A stretch of DNA of 64,000 bases from Schlesneria paludicola DSM 18645 (GTDB lineage: Bacteria > Planctomycetota > Planctomycetia > Planctomycetales > Planctomycetaceae): assembly GCA_945876035.1 (NCBI GenBank), contig CAMCMU010000005.1, positions 81,099 through 145,098 on the forward strand. Direction: 5' to 3'. Shown here piece after piece: positions 46,420 to 55,025 of the stretch. Within the stretch, counting starts at the first letter, position 1, and the number at the start of each line of letters is the position of its first letter. A program made the translations under genes and the position numbers. Under the pieces are notes generated by a model. It had not been told where the DNA came from. It did not search any database and saw nothing but the letters and a program-made list of their open reading frames with translations.

Positions 46420-47772
46420 TCAACGACGGAGCAGCGACGCTGAAGGATTGGAGAGCGCAGCAACCACTTCGTTCAGGAATCGAGCGGCTGGAGCTCCATC
46501 GACGAGGCGATGATCGAAGGTCAGGCTGAGCGTCAATTGATGCCGTGCAACGATCTGACCGCTGTCAAGAACGATGGCCTCAAAACGGATGGCTCCGAGC
46601 CCCAGAATCGCCGATTCCGGAAAATTGATGATCGGAGTAAAGGCTTCAATGCCGAAGGCACCGAGGTTCGTGATGGTAAAAACACTGCCCTGCATCTCCG
46701 CTGCGGAAAGCTGTCCGGATCGTGCACGGCTGATCAGTTGGCGAGACTGATCCGACAGTTCCGCTACCGACAATCCGAGGACGTTGCGAATCACGGGAAC
46801 CAGCAGGCCTTGCTCGGTATCGACTGCCATTCCCAGATTCATCTCTGTGTCCGCAGGGGTCACGATCCCGTCTTCTTCCCAGCGACCTGCCAGCAGCGGA
46901 TGTCGTTTCAAGACCTCCGCGACAAGTTTGATAATGATGTCTTGATAGCTCGGAATCGAAAGTTGTCCCCCGACGGACTTGAATTGCTCACGCAGGTTGA
47001 CCAGGTTTGTTGCATCGGCTCTCGTCGTCAGTGTGACCGGAACGGTCTGTTGACGACCTGCCAGCATCCTCTGAGCGATGACCCGCCGCCGACTGGTGAT
47101 CGGTATTCGTCGGCCCCCGTGGGCGGCCTCCGCCGCAGGGAGACCGACGGAGGCCGCCTGTCTCACATCGCATTCCCGAATGCGCCCCTCGGCACCTGTC
47201 CCCGGCAGCGATTTCCAGTCCACGCCCAGTTCCGTCGCGACGCGTCTCGCGCGCGGGGAGGCGACGACCACGCGACTGGGCGTCGAGGGACTCGTGGCCG
47301 GCAACAGGGCCGTCTGAGGTTCTCGATCCTGGCTGGCCGTGCTGACGCGATGGATATCTGCCAGCAGCACGCGACCTCCCGGCCCCGTACCTGCAACATC
47401 CGTGATTGCCACACCGGCTTCTCTGGCTTGCCTCCGCACCGAAGGCGAGGCGGGTGGCGGGAGTGCTGAGTCCGTCAACGACGGTTTGTTGATGCTCGGA
47501 ATGGCCGCAGCCCACGGAATCTCTTCTGCCTGTTCGACAAGATAGCCGATGACGGCTCCCACCTTGAGCACCTGGCCGGGCTGAGGACCGGTTGGCGGAA
47601 TTCGGAGTAGGCCTTCATCGACCGCTTCGACGTCCTGAGACGCTTTCTCTCCCTCGAGTTCGAAAACGGCATCACCGCGATGGATCGGGTCGCCATCCTT
47701 CTTCAGCCAACCGACGAATGTTCCCTCTTCCATCGACCATCCTAGACGTGGAATCACAATTTCGTAGACCAT
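46420..47772 (-). CDS. 2-oxoacid dehydrogenase E2 (dihydrolipoyl acyltransferase) with two E1/E3-binding domains
   Basis: 450 residues. Lipoyl domain 1-80 with lipoyl-lysine Lys43 in ELEGEKASQDVEA. Two peripheral-subunit-binding domains follow (SVRRQAREAGVAITDVAGTGPGGR and ASPRARRVATELGVDWKSLPGTGAEGR), where one is usual. The catalytic domain ends with SLTFDHRLVDGAPAARFL, carrying the HxxxDG active site. It takes the acyl group from E1 to CoA. The gene starts 2 bp after the E1 stop and is last in the operon. No E3 gene is present, so lipoamide dehydrogenase must come from elsewhere. Confidence 0.9.
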   Translation of the reverse strand: MVYEIVIPRLGWSMEEGTFVGWLKKDGDPIHRGDAVFELEGEKASQDVEAVDEGLLRIPPTGPQPGQVLKVGAVIGYLVEQAEEIPWAAAIPSINKPSLTDSALPPPASPSVRRQAREAGVAITDVAGTGPGGRVLLADIHRVSTASQDREPQTALLPATSPSTPSRVVVASPRARRVATELGVDWKSLPGTGAEGRIRECDVRQAASVGLPAAEAAHGGRRIPITSRRRVIAQRMLAGRQQTVPVTLTTRADATNLVNLREQFKSVGGQLSIPSYQDIIIKLVAEVLKRHPLLAGRWEEDGIVTPADTEMNLGMAVDTEQGLLVPVIRNVLGLSVAELSDQSRQLISRARSGQLSAAEMQGSVFTITNLGAFGIEAFTPIINFPESAILGLGAIRFEAIVLDSGQIVARHQLTLSLTFDHRLVDGAPAARFLNEVVAALSNPSASLLRR

Positions 47773-47774
47773 GA

Positions 47775-49757
47775 TTATTCCTTGACCAACAAACGAATCG
47801 CGTCGCTGATCGCAGCGGCAGTCGGCACGACGGCGGCTTCGAGCGGCGGACTATAGGGGGTTGGAGTGAAGACTCCGGTCAGACGACGGATAGGAGCATC
47901 GAGATCATTGAAGCCTGCATCCGTTACTTGGGCCGCGATCTCTGCAGCAAAACCGCAGGAAGCAGGAGGCTCATCGACAATCAACAGACGACCTGTACGG
48001 GCGACTGATTGCAAAATCGTCTCCGTATCGAGCGGAGACACGGTCCGCGGATCGATCAATTCCACCGAGATGCCCTCTCGTTCCAATTCTTCGCAAATCG
48101 ACAACGTCAGATGAACCATTCGTGCGAGTGCCACGACCGTGACGTCTCGACCCGAACGAACGACCGCCGCCCGGCCAAATTCGATTTCATAGTCTTCCTC
48201 AGGAACATGGCATTTCGTTGTCAGGATCTCTCGGTGTTCCAAAAACATGACGGGATCATCGCACCTCAACGCATGTTTCATGAGCCCCTTTGCGTCAAAG
48301 GCGTTGGAAGGAACGACGACCCGAAGTCCGGGCACCTGAGCATACATTCCATAGTAACTGCCGGAGTGGTGCGTCGCGGCCGAGTGACCAATTCCAATAC
48401 AGCCACGCAGCAGGACGGGCATCTTTAAGCGACCGCTCGACATGTACTGCATCTTGGCGATTTGGTTCACAATTTCACCAATCGAGTCGAGTATGAAATC
48501 GGCAAACATGAAGTCGATGACCGGGCGCGTTCCCGTCATCGCCGCTCCTCCGGCCAAGCCTACGAATCCTCTTTCGGAAATGGGGGTGTCGCACAGCCGT
48601 TCCGGGCCGTAAATGTCGTACAGACCGGCTGTGGTTTTGAAGTTGCCGCCGCGGATTCCGATCCCCTCTCCCATCACGAAAATTCGAGGATTGACGGCCA
48701 TTTCCTCTGACAGAGCTTCGTGGGTTGCTTGTGTGAAGGTCCTTTCACGTTTTTCTGTCTGTGGCTTGGACAGACTCTGGGAGCACGCGACAGCCCGAGG
48801 AGCGGCATAGACATTCACGGCTGCGGACGCCGGTTCCGGCATAGGGCTGTTTTCGGCGAACTGACGCGATTCCGCGACGAGGGCTAAGATCTCTGATTCT
48901 ATTTGCTGAATCCGCGACTCCTCAATTTCAAATTCCGTCAGCAGTCGTTTTCTGAATGACACAATCGGACAGCGACGTTTCCAATCATCGACCTGAACGC
49001 GGGTCCGATATGTAAAATCGCCCATTCCTTCGGCATGCGCCCGTGTGCGGTATGTTTTGCATTCAATGAGTGTGGCTCCCGCGCCGGCTCGGGCTCGAGC
49101 CACAGCGTTGCCAGCAACCTCCGTGACGGCCATCACGTCGTTGCCATCGACTTCGAACCCGGGAAGACCATAGTTTTCCGCACGACGCCCGACATCCGGA
49201 ATCCCGCTGGAATAGGCGAACGGCACCTCCGTGGCGAACTGATTGTTTTCGCAGATAAACAGAACCGGCAGCTTCCAGATGCTGGCCATGTTCAAGCCTT
49301 CATGAAATGCGCCGTTGTTGACGGCTCCATCCCCAAAGAAGGCCACAGCGACGCCACCCGTCTTCATCAGCTTCGCACTGTAACCACCGCCGCACGCCTG
49401 CAGGATGCACGGTCCGACGATGCCGCTCGTACCCATCATTCCGATCCCGGGTGAGAAGAGATGCATGGAGCCACCACGCCCCCGTGAGCATCCGGTGACG
49501 CGTCCGAACAGCTCGGCCATCAGCTCTCCCGGTGGCATCCCCTTCGCCATTGCATGTCCATGCCCCCGATGGGTGCTAAAAATCGGATCCTCATTCGTCA
49601 AATGAGCACAAACGCCGGTCGAAATTGCCTCCTGCCCGACATACGTGTGACAGGCCCCGAAAATAAGCCCACGTTGGTGGCATCGTGCAAGTTCCTCTTC
49701 TGTGTGCCGGATAATGAGCATCGTGCGGAAGAGACTGAGAAGTCGTTCGGTTGTCAT
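47775..49757 (-). CDS. 2-oxoacid dehydrogenase E1, alpha and beta subunits fused
   Basis: 660 residues. Residues ~1-320 are the alpha part with RGHGHAMAKG and the thiamine-diphosphate motif FFGDGAVNNGAFHEGLNMA..ENN. Residues ~345-660 are the beta part (TFTQATHEALSEEMAVNPRIFVMGEG, ISERGFVGLAGGAAMTG, GCIGIGHSAATHHSGSYYG, IDPRTVSPLDTETI). These are normally two genes. It decarboxylates a 2-oxoacid (pyruvate, acetoin-type or branched) and passes the acyl to E2. ATG 49757 lies 13 bp after the SDR stop, so it is co-transcribed with the upstream catabolic genes; the frame from 49838 overlaps that gene. Confidence 0.9.
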   Translation of the reverse strand: MTTERLLSLFRTMLIIRHTEEELARCHQRGLIFGACHTYVGQEAISTGVCAHLTNEDPIFSTHRGHGHAMAKGMPPGELMAELFGRVTGCSRGRGGSMHLFSPGIGMMGTSGIVGPCILQACGGGYSAKLMKTGGVAVAFFGDGAVNNGAFHEGLNMASIWKLPVLFICENNQFATEVPFAYSSGIPDVGRRAENYGLPGFEVDGNDVMAVTEVAGNAVARARAGAGATLIECKTYRTRAHAEGMGDFTYRTRVQVDDWKRRCPIVSFRKRLLTEFEIEESRIQQIESEILALVAESRQFAENSPMPEPASAAVNVYAAPRAVACSQSLSKPQTEKRERTFTQATHEALSEEMAVNPRIFVMGEGIGIRGGNFKTTAGLYDIYGPERLCDTPISERGFVGLAGGAAMTGTRPVIDFMFADFILDSIGEIVNQIAKMQYMSSGRLKMPVLLRGCIGIGHSAATHHSGSYYGMYAQVPGLRVVVPSNAFDAKGLMKHALRCDDPVMFLEHREILTTKCHVPEEDYEIEFGRAAVVRSGRDVTVVALARMVHLTLSICEELEREGISVELIDPRTVSPLDTETILQSVARTGRLLIVDEPPASCGFAAEIAAQVTDAGFNDLDAPIRRLTGVFTPTPYSPPLEAAVVPTAAAISDAIRLLVKE

Positions 49758-49770
49758 TGGTTCTTGACCC

Positions 49771-50601
49771 TTAAAGCGTTTTTTCCGCTGCAAATTTTTG
49801 TACGGCGTGCTGTTCATGTCCCGGTGTCCCACCGGCATTCATCGCCATGTTGCCGCCATCCATCGGAATAATCGCCCCTGTAATCCATGCCGATGCATCG
49901 GAAGCCAGCATGACTGCCAACCCCTTGATATCGTTGGGATGGCCGAGCCGTCCAGCGGGAATGCCTTTGAGGAACCGACCTTCAAGAGTCGGATCGGCCT
50001 GCAAACGCGCCGCAAGACTGGGATTGATGACTTGAGCCGGCGTGACGCAATTCACGCGGACTCCACGATGGCTCCACTCGGTGCTCAGCTCGCGGGTCAT
50101 CTGCACCACGGCCCCCATGGCCATGCTGTAGGCGACGTGCCCGCGACCGAGCGCCGTTGTGCTGGCGAGTGAGCCGATATTCATGATCGATCCTCGACCT
50201 TGCGTGAGCATCCGTCGACCCGCTTCTTGACACATGGCAAATCGCCCCACAACGAGGGTTTGCAATACCCGATGAAGATCGTCGATTTCTAAATCTTCCG
50301 GCTTGGCGAGATGACCCTCTCCGGCAATGTTGCCCAGAAAGTCAATGCGTCCGAACTCGGCATCCACCTGCTGAAAGAGTTCTCGAATCGCCTGAGGGTC
50401 CGCAACGTCGGTATTCGCAAACGTGGCTTTCCGGCCCAGTGCGCGAATCTCTTCCGCCGTTGCCTTCACACCTTCCAGATTGCGGTCAACCACGAGGACA
50501 TCGGATCCCGCCTCTGCAACCGCCAATGCGGTGGCCCGGCCCATCCCCTGAGCCGCTCCAGAAACCACAGAAACTCGGTTGGTCAAATCAAACAATGTCA
50601 T
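49771..50601 (-). CDS. Short-chain dehydrogenase/reductase with the catalytic Lys replaced
   Basis: 276 residues. Rossmann motif VVSGAAQGMGRATAL, NAG-type region DFLGNIAGEGH, catalytic-type Ser in NIGSLAST and Tyr in HVAYSMAMGAVVQM. The YxxxK of the family reads Y-S-M-A-M, so Met stands where Lys should be; the codon is plain in the sequence. The end (WITGAIIPMDGGNMAMN) is normal. It probably oxidises a hydroxyl of the pathway intermediate, but loss of Lys makes activity uncertain. ATG 50601 with GAGGA upstream. Confidence 0.85.
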   Translation of the reverse strand: MTLFDLTNRVSVVSGAAQGMGRATALAVAEAGSDVLVVDRNLEGVKATAEEIRALGRKATFANTDVADPQAIRELFQQVDAEFGRIDFLGNIAGEGHLAKPEDLEIDDLHRVLQTLVVGRFAMCQEAGRRMLTQGRGSIMNIGSLASTTALGRGHVAYSMAMGAVVQMTRELSTEWSHRGVRVNCVTPAQVINPSLAARLQADPTLEGRFLKGIPAGRLGHPNDIKGLAVMLASDASAWITGAIIPMDGGNMAMNAGGTPGHEQHAVQKFAAEKTL

Positions 50602-50631
50602 GACGTTCCTCAACTCGTTGTTCGACGAAGG

Positions 50632-52206
50632 TTAGTGAGAACCGGTGATCATGGGCCAGATCTTGAAGGCAAACACCAGTGCTGCCAGACCCAGATAAAA
50701 CGCGCCGCAACTGGCGACGCCGGCAGAGTGATACCACTTCGGCCGCACCTCTCGAGGCAGCAGGCAATGGTTGATCCACAACAATTGAAACGACGTCACG
50801 CCAATGGCCAGATTGTTAAAATTAGCGATAAAATCGGTCATTAATTTAGGAGCATTACTGAACAGAAAGGCACACACGAACGACCACAGGACATAGCTGC
50901 CAAGAATGGAATAATAGATGTACTTCACCTGATGAGGCTGCATCACATTGCGGACGCGACTATTGGCCGTCCAGATCGCGTCCGTCCAACGGCGGCTGAA
51001 ATCATCCACAATCGACATTTGACTCGGCAACATCACCATCATTCCGGTAAACAACGCCACGATCCACAACACTTTGGCGAGGACCGGACTGAAGCCCGAA
51101 TGAAAGATTCCGTCAGCCGTGACGATCGCTTGAGCCACACTCGTTTGCTCCGGAGTGATCGTCGAATACTGGGCGAATTGCATAGAAATCAAAGCCGGAA
51201 GTGCCATCCCCATGAAACAACCCGGGGCCCACACCAGAATCTGGTCGGTGAGCACATAACGCCACCAGCCTCTCCAGCGGCGAAGATTGTCCGTGGTCAA
51301 CTCAAACACTTTTCCGACGTGACTGAGCGTCACGCTCCCTCCACCGACGGCGCTGGGAATAGCACCCACTTGGCTCCCCATGCCCCAGCCTTTGTCTCGC
51401 ACGAAATTGCTGTAGGTCGAATTGGCGAGGCCACCGCCCCCCGCGTAACCGGCAAATGCTCCCAACATCACAATACTGGCCACCGAAATCGTCGGCCACT
51501 CGCCGTGCTGCCAGACGTGAGACACGGCGTTGGCAACGACTTCACCGCCGTGCCCATCACTCACGGGCACGTTGCCAAATTTCACAAAACCGCTGAACAC
51601 ATTCCACCAATTGGTCGGACTGACGCATGTCACGCCAATGATCAGGCAAAAGCCCAGCACGATTGCGACCTTAGCAGTCATCACCGTTTGCAGCATGTTG
51701 TACACCTTGCCACCCAAGAAGATCGGCACGGTGACTCCCAGCAGGCAGACGTAAGCCAGAATCGTGATCAGTCCTCGATCCGCCAACGTCGGCGGCCGAT
51801 CAAGGATCAACGACGCGATCAAAGCCGCTCCGTGAGTCGAAAGCCCTGGCACGAGGGCCGAAAGATTGAGAGTCAACATCACACCGACCCAGAACGTTGG
51901 CCCCGGTCGCATGCGCATAAATCCAGTAAAGACCGGCTCCCCGCAATAGAGAGCGTATCGACCACATTCGAGATTGTAAAAAACCTGCAAGACGATCGCG
52001 ACGGTGGCGATCCACATCAGTCCGCCACCAAACCGCGCCGTCACCGCTGGACCGAGCAACCATTCGCCGCCGCCAATCTGAATCCCCATCATGACGATCC
52101 CTGGCCCAATGAAACTGGCCCAGTTCCGCCAAGACAGCGGTTTCGGCTCAGGCAGATCCGCAGTATCCCAAGGCGGAATGGAGTTTGTCGTGGAGCCATT
52201 GCCCAT
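50632..52206 (-). CDS. Nramp-fold membrane transporter lacking the metal-site motifs
   Basis: 524 residues with about eleven membrane spans. The overall pattern (SFIGPGIVMMGIQIGGGEWLLGP in span 1; SIVMLGAFAGYAGGGGLANSTYS in span 6) resembles the Nramp/APC fold. The metal-binding DPGN of span 1 and MPH of span 6 are absent, so this is an Nramp relative of other specificity. In its operon it is the only transporter, which suggests it brings in the organic substrate of the pathway. ATG 52206 chosen (AGG six bases upstream); the longer frame from 52251 is unlikely. Confidence 0.72.
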   Translation of the reverse strand: MGNGSTTNSIPPWDTADLPEPKPLSWRNWASFIGPGIVMMGIQIGGGEWLLGPAVTARFGGGLMWIATVAIVLQVFYNLECGRYALYCGEPVFTGFMRMRPGPTFWVGVMLTLNLSALVPGLSTHGAALIASLILDRPPTLADRGLITILAYVCLLGVTVPIFLGGKVYNMLQTVMTAKVAIVLGFCLIIGVTCVSPTNWWNVFSGFVKFGNVPVSDGHGGEVVANAVSHVWQHGEWPTISVASIVMLGAFAGYAGGGGLANSTYSNFVRDKGWGMGSQVGAIPSAVGGGSVTLSHVGKVFELTTDNLRRWRGWWRYVLTDQILVWAPGCFMGMALPALISMQFAQYSTITPEQTSVAQAIVTADGIFHSGFSPVLAKVLWIVALFTGMMVMLPSQMSIVDDFSRRWTDAIWTANSRVRNVMQPHQVKYIYYSILGSYVLWSFVCAFLFSNAPKLMTDFIANFNNLAIGVTSFQLLWINHCLLPREVRPKWYHSAGVASCGAFYLGLAALVFAFKIWPMITGSH

Positions 52207-52403
52207 CAGAAACCTGCAATTTCTTTTTGGCGTAATTGTTGAAAAAGTCACGGAGATCGTTTGCCATCTCTTCCATGCGTTCGTGTCTCGCGAAATGGCC
52301 GCTTATCGTATAGGGATTCAACCGGACAATGTGATCTTCATTTTCGGCTCGTTTGCCGATCCTGAGAACGGTTTCCGTTCGCTGCAGAAACCGCCTCTGG
52401 TCA

Positions 52404-54119
52404 TCAGTACAGCACAAGGGCCCGACCAGGCCCTCCATGACAGTCGCGTATTTTGAGTGCTGCAAACAAAAAGTATCCGCCCGCAGGAATCTGCTCGACA
52501 TTTTTCAAAAATTCGACACCGACCATTTCTCGACTGCCCAATGCCCAATAGGTCATCAGGGCTCTTTTCGGGTTGACTCCACCAAGATCGGGAGCATCAG
52601 TAGCAACGCAGCGAATTCCTTTGCTCTGGAGATAGACGATCGCATCGGGACCGGGGGCGGGCCAACCTTCGGACTTGCCGGATAAGGGATCTCGCCAGAC
52701 GGCCGCGTCATTCGGTTGAGGTTGGAAATAGCGATCCAGATGACCTGTCTGAAACAACACGATGTCACCTGCCTTTAAGTCACCGGAATTCTTCTCGAAT
52801 GACTGAATCTGATCGGTCGTGATCTCTGGTGAGGACGGCCAAGATTTTGAGTCCGTCGTTGCGACGAGTGATCGGACATCCATCACCCGCACAGGACCAC
52901 ACGTCCACTCCAAAGGGATTTGCTCGGTCGTCAGCGAACTGGTCCCGCGCCTCCCGTACTTCTTCTCATACTCTTCCAACCAACCGCGGACTTCTGGTGC
53001 GTAGGCGGGCTTTTCTTCCGCGCGCGGCAGCGCAAATGACGGCGGCACCAGATGCGTTCCCGCCATGGAATCCATCAGGTGCGTGTGATGCCAGAGATCG
53101 AGATATTCCGAGTATAAGAAATCGACCTTCAGATAAACCTGTCGATGGTCTCCCGTCCTCGCGCCGGGTGAGGTGACGGGAAGATTGGGGGCCAGAACGG
53201 GTGACAAGTCGATCGCCCGTTTGTTTTTTGCGGCTTCAATCAATCGCCGAGGCAAGTCGCCACCGACAATCGAAAACGCACGTCCCGCTCCATAGGGGCC
53301 GCCTTGATGCTTCGGCCCCAGATTGCAGTAGAACGCTCCCGTCGGTGGAAGAGCCCCTAAGTTCGTTGCGCTTTCCGTCCAGATCATGCCATGTTTCAGT
53401 CCTGCATAGTGCGTTGGCTCACCAAGATCAGGAAGTGGCCCCATGCTGGCGCTGTCGGTCCCCAAAGCCATCACACCCCGACTCGCCAAAAAGTCCATGC
53501 ACTCTGGACTGGGATCGGGGAAACCGGGAACCTTACGGTCCAAGGCGTCGGCAACAAACCGGCGTCCCTCCGGAAACGGCCGGTAATATTTATCTGTGTA
53601 ATCACTCCGAAACAGCACGACATCGCCAAATCGCACTCGCCGATTCTGTTTCTCAAATCGCTGAACGTGGTCAGGATTGACGAGGGGACTGACTCCCTTG
53701 GGAGCTTGGTCAAGCAGGTCACAGACATCGATGACACAGGCTTCACCACCGAACTGCCAAGCCTCAATCTTGTCGCTAAACGCTAGGCCCAAAAGGCCAG
53801 ATTTCTCCCGTTTCAGATCCGGTCTCGCCACGGAGTGAGGCGGAAAATCAAGTTGAGTACCGACATTTCCGTCAATCAACAACACGTCAATGTGATAAGC
53901 CGAATCCGGTCCAATAACCTGCTGATGATTCAGCTGAAACCGTGGAAAAGGAGCCGATGGCCACGTGCAGGGATATTCACGCGAAATCAATACGGAGTGA
54001 TCCACGAATCGGCTCGGAGTGTCACCCGCCTGAGACTCAATGCCACGGGCGGTAAAAACAACCAGTATCACCGCGATCGAAGTCCTTGGAAAACATGATT
54101 TGCGGATGGAACATCGCAT
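52404..54119 (-). CDS. Exported tandem cyclase-family hydrolase
   Basis: 571 residues. Signal-like start (RTSIAVILVVFTARG), then two domains of the cyclase/kynurenine-formamidase family. Domain 1 (~35-290) has NVGTQLDFPPHSV in place of the metal motif HxGTHxDxPxH, keeping Asp and the last His. Domain 2 (~310-570) has SMAGTHLVPPSFAL, keeping GTH but losing Asp and final His. Both end alike (TGAFYCNLGPKHQGGPYGAGRAF; AGGYFLFAALKIRDCHGGPGRA). The family opens amide or lactone rings with a metal. Two half-degraded sites are unusual; domain 1 is the likelier active one. ATG 54119 has AGGAG eight bases upstream. Confidence 0.75.
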   Translation of the reverse strand: MRCSIRKSCFPRTSIAVILVVFTARGIESQAGDTPSRFVDHSVLISREYPCTWPSAPFPRFQLNHQQVIGPDSAYHIDVLLIDGNVGTQLDFPPHSVARPDLKREKSGLLGLAFSDKIEAWQFGGEACVIDVCDLLDQAPKGVSPLVNPDHVQRFEKQNRRVRFGDVVLFRSDYTDKYYRPFPEGRRFVADALDRKVPGFPDPSPECMDFLASRGVMALGTDSASMGPLPDLGEPTHYAGLKHGMIWTESATNLGALPPTGAFYCNLGPKHQGGPYGAGRAFSIVGGDLPRRLIEAAKNKRAIDLSPVLAPNLPVTSPGARTGDHRQVYLKVDFLYSEYLDLWHHTHLMDSMAGTHLVPPSFALPRAEEKPAYAPEVRGWLEEYEKKYGRRGTSSLTTEQIPLEWTCGPVRVMDVRSLVATTDSKSWPSSPEITTDQIQSFEKNSGDLKAGDIVLFQTGHLDRYFQPQPNDAAVWRDPLSGKSEGWPAPGPDAIVYLQSKGIRCVATDAPDLGGVNPKRALMTYWALGSREMVGVEFLKNVEQIPAGGYFLFAALKIRDCHGGPGRALVLY

Positions 54120-54171
54120 GACGGTGACTCCTGAAATGCTGAGGAACGAACATGTCGCAACAGCGGAACCC

Positions 54172-54975
54172 TTAGGCCTCTTCAATGACGGGATTAGTCA
54201 GCGAGCCAATGCTGCCGATTTCAATGGTGACACTGTCACCAGACTTGAGGAAGACTGGCGGATTGCGGGCGCTGCCGACGCCATGCGGGGTCCCTGTCAG
54301 GATCACCGTTCCCGGAAGAAGTCGTGTGCTTCCACTCAAAAACTCGATCAGCGTGGGCACATCAAAGATCATGTCATCGGTGTTCCAGTCCTGCATCGTC
54401 TGGCCGTTCAGAACGGTCTTGATGGACAACGCATTCGGGTTGGGAATCTCCTCCGGGGTGACAATCCAAGGACCCAGCGGGCAGAATGTGGCAAAGGTCT
54501 TGCCTCGACACCACTGACTTCCCCCCTTTTTAATCTGCCAGTCACGGGCGCTGACATCATTGGCACAGGTATAACCCAGAACGTGATCCAGAGCATTCGA
54601 CTTAGAGACGTTGTAGCACTCGCGTCCGATCACCACGGCCAGTTCACATTCGTAATCGACGGCATCGCTTCGCAATCGTCTCGGTAGAACAATAGGATCG
54701 CCGGGGTTCTGAACTGTTCCAAGATTCTTCATGAACACAACCGGATATTCCGGGATGGCCTGGTTTCCCTCGGCGGCATGCTTGCGGTAATTGAGTCCGA
54801 TGCAAATGACGTCGCGCGGTTCGATTGGGGCGAGTAACTTTTTGCCAACGACCACTTCGCCGGTGTCCGTGAACGAGCCCAAAACATCCCCGTTGATCTT
54901 GGTGATACGACCATCGTCGTGCCTGCGGCCGAACGATGCGTGACCGGCAGATTCTTGGTAGCGGACAAGCTTCAT
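54172..54975 (-). CDS. Fumarylacetoacetate hydrolase family protein
   Basis: 267 residues from ATG 54975 (MKLVRYQ). Metal-site motifs of the family are present: CIGLNYRKHAAEG, DAVDYECELAVVIGRE (the ExE pair), GYTCANDVSARDWQ, GKTFATFCPLGPWIV and ILTGTPHGVG. Members cleave C-C bonds of diketo acids or decarboxylate/hydrate oxo-acids. In non-phosphorylating L-fucose/L-rhamnose routes such an enzyme splits a 2,4-diketo-3-deoxy acid into pyruvate and lactate, which would fit this operon, but that is inference. Confidence 0.9.
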   Translation of the reverse strand: MKLVRYQESAGHASFGRRHDDGRITKINGDVLGSFTDTGEVVVGKKLLAPIEPRDVICIGLNYRKHAAEGNQAIPEYPVVFMKNLGTVQNPGDPIVLPRRLRSDAVDYECELAVVIGRECYNVSKSNALDHVLGYTCANDVSARDWQIKKGGSQWCRGKTFATFCPLGPWIVTPEEIPNPNALSIKTVLNGQTMQDWNTDDMIFDVPTLIEFLSGSTRLLPGTVILTGTPHGVGSARNPPVFLKSGDSVTIEIGSIGSLTNPVIEEA

Positions 54976-55025
54976 GATTTTTGAACTTTCTTGTGCAAGG
55001 AAAAAACAGAGGTGCCAACAAAGAT

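Noticed and set aside
46510..47469. 319-codon plus-strand ORF
   Set aside because: Antisense to the E2 gene, whose lipoyl, binding and catalytic motifs are all intact.
50932..52242. 436-codon plus-strand ORF
   Set aside because: Lies fully antisense to the Nramp-like gene, is rich in His/Arg/Gln and is a shadow of membrane-segment codons.
52148..52276. Possible 42-residue minus-strand peptide between the cyclase and transporter genes
   Set aside because: Composition is reasonably protein-like (ANDLRDFFNNYAKKKLQ), but it overlaps the transporter start and matches nothing I know; too weak to list.
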